A stretch of DNA of 64,000 nt from Xenopus tropicalis (taxonomy: Eukaryota > Chordata > Amphibia > Anura > Pipidae). The notes under the pieces are model-generated. The model was not told the origin of the DNA, did not search any database, and saw nothing but the letters and a program-made list of their open reading frames with translations. The translations under genes were made by a program, and so were the position numbers. Below are positions 62,403 through 64,000 of this stretch, piece after piece. Position 1 is the first letter of the stretch; each line of letters begins with the position of its first letter. The DNA is taken from assembly GCF_000004195.4 (NCBI RefSeq), contig NC_030683.2, positions 45,893,358-45,957,357 of the forward strand. Direction: 5' to 3'.

Positions 62403-62696
62403 TTTTAAATGGTTGATATTAGCTTCTTTATTGCCAGCATATAAGGGCAACCACAGACATACCACTTGCCCATAGAGATTACCCCTCCTGCGGGCAACAA
62501 AACTTCCATAGCTTTTAATCCAAACAAAGGAATTGATACTTTACATGAAGCAATCTGGCTTAATTGTGGGAAAATGCGGAAGAAGGCAACATCTACAGTA
62601 AATTATGGTGGAGGTAACATCATACTAGATAGACATATTATAAAACAAATTGTGCTTTTCAGTGCTTATAAAGTGAAATAAAATGATCAGAGAGAA

Positions 62697-63509
62697 TTGA
62701 ACAAGGGTCAACAGCTAGGACTCTCATGCATGTTCTCATTCTATCCCGACTAGACTACTGTTACCTGCTACTAACTGGCCTCCTTAACGCCCATCTTGCC
62801 CCCCTACAGCCTGTATTAAATACTGCTGCCAGAGTTCTCCTCCTCTCATCCAAGAGGGCAACCCCCCCCTGCAGAAGCCTTTATCATGGCTTCCCGTTAA
62901 ACAAAGAATAACTTACAAACTCCTTCTCACACCCTTCAAAGCCCTTCATTCCTCTGCTCCTCACTACATTTCTTCTTTTGTGTCTCCATACGTTTGTGGA
63001 CAACTCCTCCGCTCCTCTCAGAGCAACTGCTTGGTTGCGCCCCCCACTACTACTGCTGTTTCCCACCTTAAACCCTTCTGCCTTGCTGCTCCTTATATTG
63101 GGAATGCCCTCCCTAAATTTCTCCTGGGAGAATCCTCCCTCAGTCTCTATAGAACTAAACTCAAAGACTACCTCTTTAAGCACTCGCACAGCACCTAAAT
63201 GGGGAACTGGCACTTATATTCTAATGTCACCCACTGTAACCTACAGCACTTATATTTGCCTATTTGTGTCTGTAAATTACCCTCCCATGTAGATTGTAAG
63301 CTCTATGGGGCAGGGACCTCCACCCTCTTGCCATTTAGCTCTGTGGAATCTTTAATGCAACTGTAATTTTTATTTATCTGTATTCATTATTGTTCTTTGT
63401 ATTTATCTATCATTGTACTGACCCCCTGTTTGTTTATTAGTGTATTGTTCTGCTGTACAGCGCTGTTTAAATAAGTAGCACTATATAAATAAAAATATAC
63501 ATACATACA
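62697..63509 (+). pseudogene. 5'-truncated L2-like LINE with 3' UTR
   Basis: SRLDYCYLLLTGLLNAHLAP and NTAARVLLL (from about 62726), then, after a frameshift, LLRSSQSNCLVAP and AAPYIGNALPKF to FKHSHST near 63198. This is the C-terminal region of L2-type LINE polymerases (SRLDYCN...AARL...RSS...AP..WN.LP as recalled). The 3' UTR has ATTGTAAGCTCTATGGGGCA and ends in GCACTATATAAATAAA plus a TACA-rich tail. Non-functional. Confidence 0.8.
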
Positions 63510-64000
63510 ATACTTTTGTACAGGGCTGCTTTTAAACTATATTTAAATATTATAATAAAAGCAGGTATACAAGACAACTCTTCAACAGTTAAATAAGCTG
63601 GATAGGATAAAAAATACAATTATTATTATTATTTTTTATTTTTTTTTAAATGTTGCTTTATATTTAGATTATACTAAGAGTAATGATGTCTGGATTATCC
63701 AAATGCATTAAACCATAATGACTAAGAAACTGAAGGGAGTGTCCCTTGCATTAACATTTTTAAATGAAACATCTTTACATTCTTTGCCCCAGTTTTAACA
63801 TTAATTAGCTGGAGTTTCTCCCAAGAAGAAAATGAAAATCTTTTTTTACAGAGACCCACTAAATAAAATCTCTAACTTCATACTGAATCACATTGAATGA
63901 GTTTGTTAAAATAACTAACTTGGTTCTGCCTAATAAACTCTAAGACTGGTGTAAAATAACTGGGTCAGTAACTACCATGCAGCAGATAGGATATTAATCA
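63510..64000. other. AT-rich end of window
   Basis: No gene or identifiable repeat apart from T-rich and ATT-rich tracts near 63619-63650. Confidence 0.4.

Overview
This is vertebrate nuclear DNA, almost certainly from a clawed frog (Xenopus; the species cannot be fixed from sequence alone). The evidence is GT-AG introns and a dense load of Xenopus-type transposons: TTAA-flanked T2-like MITEs with ends starting AAAGG, several hAT MITE families with 8-bp target duplications, a TA-flanked MITE, a Tc1 element, a Penelope remnant and CR1/L2-type LINE ends. No RNA gene or CRISPR array was recognised.

Positions 1-28074 are a tandem array of a roughly 10.8-kb unit: copy 1 at 1-10815, copy 2 at 10816-21680, copy 3 truncated at 21681-28074. 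It carries three near-identical plus-strand kinase genes of nine coding exons. Gene A shows only exons 4-9, because its 5' part lies before the window. Genes B (8643-14691, 456 aa) and C (19502-25008, 455 aa) are complete. The catalytic domain resembles novel PKC (delta/theta) kinases and keeps its key catalytic residues. The regulatory C1/C2 domains are absent, the N-terminus is polybasic, the activation-loop threonine is missing, and the AGC C-tail is replaced by a linker ending in a short hydrophobic segment with a basic tip, as in a tail-anchored protein. Between the genes is a diverged ~150-bp tandem repeat whose monomers usually carry an inverted CCAAT box followed by a GC/CACCC box, ending about 0.7 kb before the next first coding exon.

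Positions 28075-64000 are intergenic and repeat-rich. Landmarks are a near-perfect 27-bp-stem hairpin (28807-28878), a Penelope GIY-YIG remnant (29340-29780), TTA-flanked MITEs, a CACCC-box minisatellite (30904-31051), a Tc1 element with an intact 340-aa transposase (38956-40570), a nest of solo LTR and hAT element inside an older MITE (45454-47015), two T2-like elements sharing one TTAA (50275-52912) with another element nested in the first, and decayed LINEs (53660-54390, 62697-63509). The only possible host coding sequence here is a weak candidate terminal exon at 56761-56959 and a still weaker candidate exon at 54675-54779.

Best candidate for something undescribed: the tandem family of apparently membrane-anchored, regulatory-domain-less PKC-like kinases and the CCAAT/GC-box arrays between them.
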